This document shows, in pieces, positions 48,878 through 50,521 of a stretch of 50,521 nucleotides of DNA (its first letter is position 1; every line of letters starts with the position of its first letter). A program made the position numbers and the translations under genes. The notes below the pieces were generated by a model that saw only the letters and a list, made by a program, of their open reading frames with translations, did not search any database and was not told the DNA's origin. Origin of the DNA: Oxalobacter sp. (GTDB lineage Bacteria > Pseudomonadota > Gammaproteobacteria > Burkholderiales > Burkholderiaceae_D); NCBI GenBank assembly GCA_016291665.1, contig JAEEYE010000015.1, positions 1 to 50,521 on the forward strand, in the 5' to 3' direction.

Positions 48878-50521
48878 ATGCAGCAGAATCCGCAGCAAGA
48901 AGAGCAGCGTCCTGATACGGGAACATCCAAGATGTCCCTGGAGTGGGGTTTTGCGCCTTTTTATCGCAGGTATCCCAAGCTTGTCTGGTTTGGGGGCGGG
49001 TTTATTGGCTTGGTCTTGGCGATCTTTTGGGGTTTGTTCGTGACTGTCTATATCCTGATGTCCAATATCGGGAGTTATCACCATGACATTGAGAAAGTAG
49101 CCAGCAAGGCTGTCAAGGCACAGGTGCGTTTTGACCGGATTGAAACTTATTGGCAAGGGATAAACCCGAGTGTTTCGTTAGGCCACCTGACTATTTCGGA
49201 TCAGATGGGTAAGAAACAGCTGGACTTGCAGAGTATTGATGCAGTGGTGTCCTGGAAATCGCTCTTGGCGATGGATGTACGGCTTAACCGGTTGCTGGTA
49301 GACCGTCCTGACCTTGATGCGAGCCGTGATAGTGCTGGCCGTTTCCATGTGGCAGGGATTTTGATTGATCCTGATGACCACAAGGACAATGGGTTTAGCC
49401 AATGGCTGATGAAGCAGCCGGAAATCAAAGTGATCCATGGTACGCTCCACTGGCGTGATGAGTTAAAGAAAAAACCGCAGCTGGAGGTTACCGGTATCTC
49501 AGGCACGTTGGAAAACAGTGGGGGAAGCCATGACTTCGCCCTTCAGGCAACGCCCAGCCTCCCAGGCGTACAGACGCTCGCATTGAAGGGAGCCTTTACC
49601 CTGGATTCAGCAGGAAAAGCACTTGATTCCCTGTCGGTTGCCATAGAAAACTTGGATGTCGGGACTTTGGGGATGCTCATGCCATTCCTGCCGCTGGAAG
49701 AGATCGTTTATCGGCGTCTGGATGGCTATGTGTTTGGCGGGAATCTGTCAGATGTTGCTTTCAACTGGCAGCAGTCAGGCGATGCGGCATGGTCAGTCAA
49801 AGGGACATTCACCAATTTGGTTTTCCATGAGAAAGCAAAATCAGATCTGACTGAGACCCAGCGGCTTTTGCCTGCTGGTTTGGGCTTTGTAGGTTTGACG
49901 GGTAAGGTTGAGGCTAATCCAGATGGTGGGACATTCTCCCTGGATTCAACACAGGCCAAAGTGCTACTGCCGACCTATCCTCCAGAACGGGCTCTAGTGT
50001 TTGACGAGCTCAAGGCCGACCTTCTTTGGAAACAGTCTGATGACACAGGCCTTGTCTTGGATATCCAGGGTATGGATTTCCGACAGAAGGGGCTGACAGG
50101 CAAAGTGTCTGGACAATATACGCGTAATGCTGCTGCAGGAAATGGTGGGGCGGGTTCCCTTGACTTAAGTGCTGAAGTTGAGAACCTGGCTGTTGCCGAT
50201 GTGAAGCATTACATCCCAATCCAGACACCTAAGGCGTTGGCAGAATGGCTTGCAGCCGCTTTAAAAGCAGGGAAGGTTAGCAAGGCAACGGCGCGTATTA
50301 AAGGAAAAATTGGCGAAATTCCCTACCCTAATGGTGAGGGGGTATTTGATATTAGGGCCAAATTGGTTGATGCTTCAATGAATTACACGCCATTTAGCCG
50401 TTCCCTGGATGGTAAACGACCGTTGTGGCCTGATTTAGATCATATCCAAGGTGAGTTTCGTATGCAGGGTAAGACCATTACCGTCCATGCTGATACGGCG
50501 TCAACCCAAGGGGCAAACCTA
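48878..50521 (+). CDS. YhdP-family (DUF3971/AsmA-like) envelope protein, 5' part
   Basis: An open frame of 548 codons runs from ATG 48878 to the right edge. The product starts with a short soluble head, one membrane segment (~residues 37-63, 'WFGGGFIGLVLAIFWGLFV' onwards), then a beta-rich periplasmic region. Recognisable YhdP/TIGR02099-type pieces are 'VKAQVRFDRIETYWQGINPSVSL', 'GLGFVGLTGKVEANPDGGTFSLDS' and 'VADVKHYIPIQTPKALAEWL' (each in parts). YhdP-like proteins are bridge-like lipid-transport proteins related to TamB and contribute to phospholipid movement to the outer membrane. Full members exceed 1200 residues, so more than half is missing. An in-frame ATG at 48932 is an alternative start; the ribosome site of 48878 is weak. 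Confidence 0.9.
   Translation, partial: MQQNPQQEEQRPDTGTSKMSLEWGFAPFYRRYPKLVWFGGGFIGLVLAIFWGLFVTVYILMSNIGSYHHDIEKVASKAVKAQVRFDRIETYWQGINPSVSLGHLTISDQMGKKQLDLQSIDAVVSWKSLLAMDVRLNRLLVDRPDLDASRDSAGRFHVAGILIDPDDHKDNGFSQWLMKQPEIKVIHGTLHWRDELKKKPQLEVTGISGTLENSGGSHDFALQATPSLPGVQTLALKGAFTLDSAGKALDSLSVAIENLDVGTLGMLMPFLPLEEIVYRRLDGYVFGGNLSDVAFNWQQSGDAAWSVKGTFTNLVFHEKAKSDLTETQRLLPAGLGFVGLTGKVEANPDGGTFSLDSTQAKVLLPTYPPERALVFDELKADLLWKQSDDTGLVLDIQGMDFRQKGLTGKVSGQYTRNAAAGNGGAGSLDLSAEVENLAVADVKHYIPIQTPKALAEWLAAALKAGKVSKATARIKGKIGEIPYPNGEGVFDIRAKLVDASMNYTPFSRSLDGKRPLWPDLDHIQGEFRMQGKTITVHADTASTQGANL

Overview
The window reads as an ordinary stretch of a betaproteobacterial chromosome, order Burkholderiales and most likely Oxalobacteraceae (possibly Oxalobacter). 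The pointers are the gene order nusB-ribH-ribBA, the permease-less PTS set (EIIA-Man, HPr, EI) behind gshA-gshB, metX-metW, the betaproteobacterial GshA and MetX families, an SAH riboswitch before ahcY, and a truncated class III CoA-transferase of the formyl-CoA/oxalate type at the left edge. The genus is inference; no rRNA or tRNA gene is visible.

Layout. 1-224: 3' end of a CoA-transferase with its terminator. About 415-1978: a tnpA-less IS200/IS605-type element that encodes TnpB, carries a hairpin at each end and has a structured non-coding 3' part that should be its omega (guide) RNA. 1979-4816: SAH riboswitch, ahcY, a small membrane protein and metF (methionine cycle). 4876-8576 on the minus strand: mnmE, ribBA, ribH, nusB. 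8860-14738: argD, an HDAC-like deacetylase, rbgA/ylqF, an unknown gene, a one-domain asparaginase and glmU. 14957-17347: phosphoketolase xfp behind a leader rich in inverted repeats. 17385-24670: queC, the envelope pair tamA-tamB and a DUF3108 protein. 24785-30074: rfaE2, ttcA, folB, hslR, a MidA-type methyltransferase, a small secreted repeat protein, a lipoprotein, DUF1840 and ubiK. 30245-35072: gshA, gshB, EIIA-Man, ptsH, ptsI. 35109-38302: promoter, a SAM-II-like aptamer with terminator, metX, metW, ampG. 38349-42797: pyrE, an SH3b-like protein, an acetolactate decarboxylase, moeB/thiF, ctpA. 42912-50521: gpmA, a catalytically dead-looking rhodanese, grxC, secB, gpsA, glnE and the start of a YhdP-family gene.

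How it works together. Two RNA switches frame the sulfur-amino-acid genes. The SAH riboswitch should turn on ahcY when S-adenosylhomocysteine accumulates. The SAM-II-like leader should shut metX-metW when SAM is plentiful. MetF supplies methyl-THF and GshA/GshB draw cysteine into glutathione. TamA/TamB, YhdP, RfaE2, GlmU and AmpG are envelope-building functions.

Most worth a second look: (1) the TnpB/omega-RNA element, whose right end lies 17 bp from the SAH riboswitch and whose terminal hairpin seems to supply the -35 box of the ahcY promoter; (2) the SAM-II-like aptamer before metX; (3) a 108-residue secreted protein with six 11-residue SFPD repeats that I relate to the 7(1) 'septoil' knot proteins; (4) the inverted-repeat control region of xfp.
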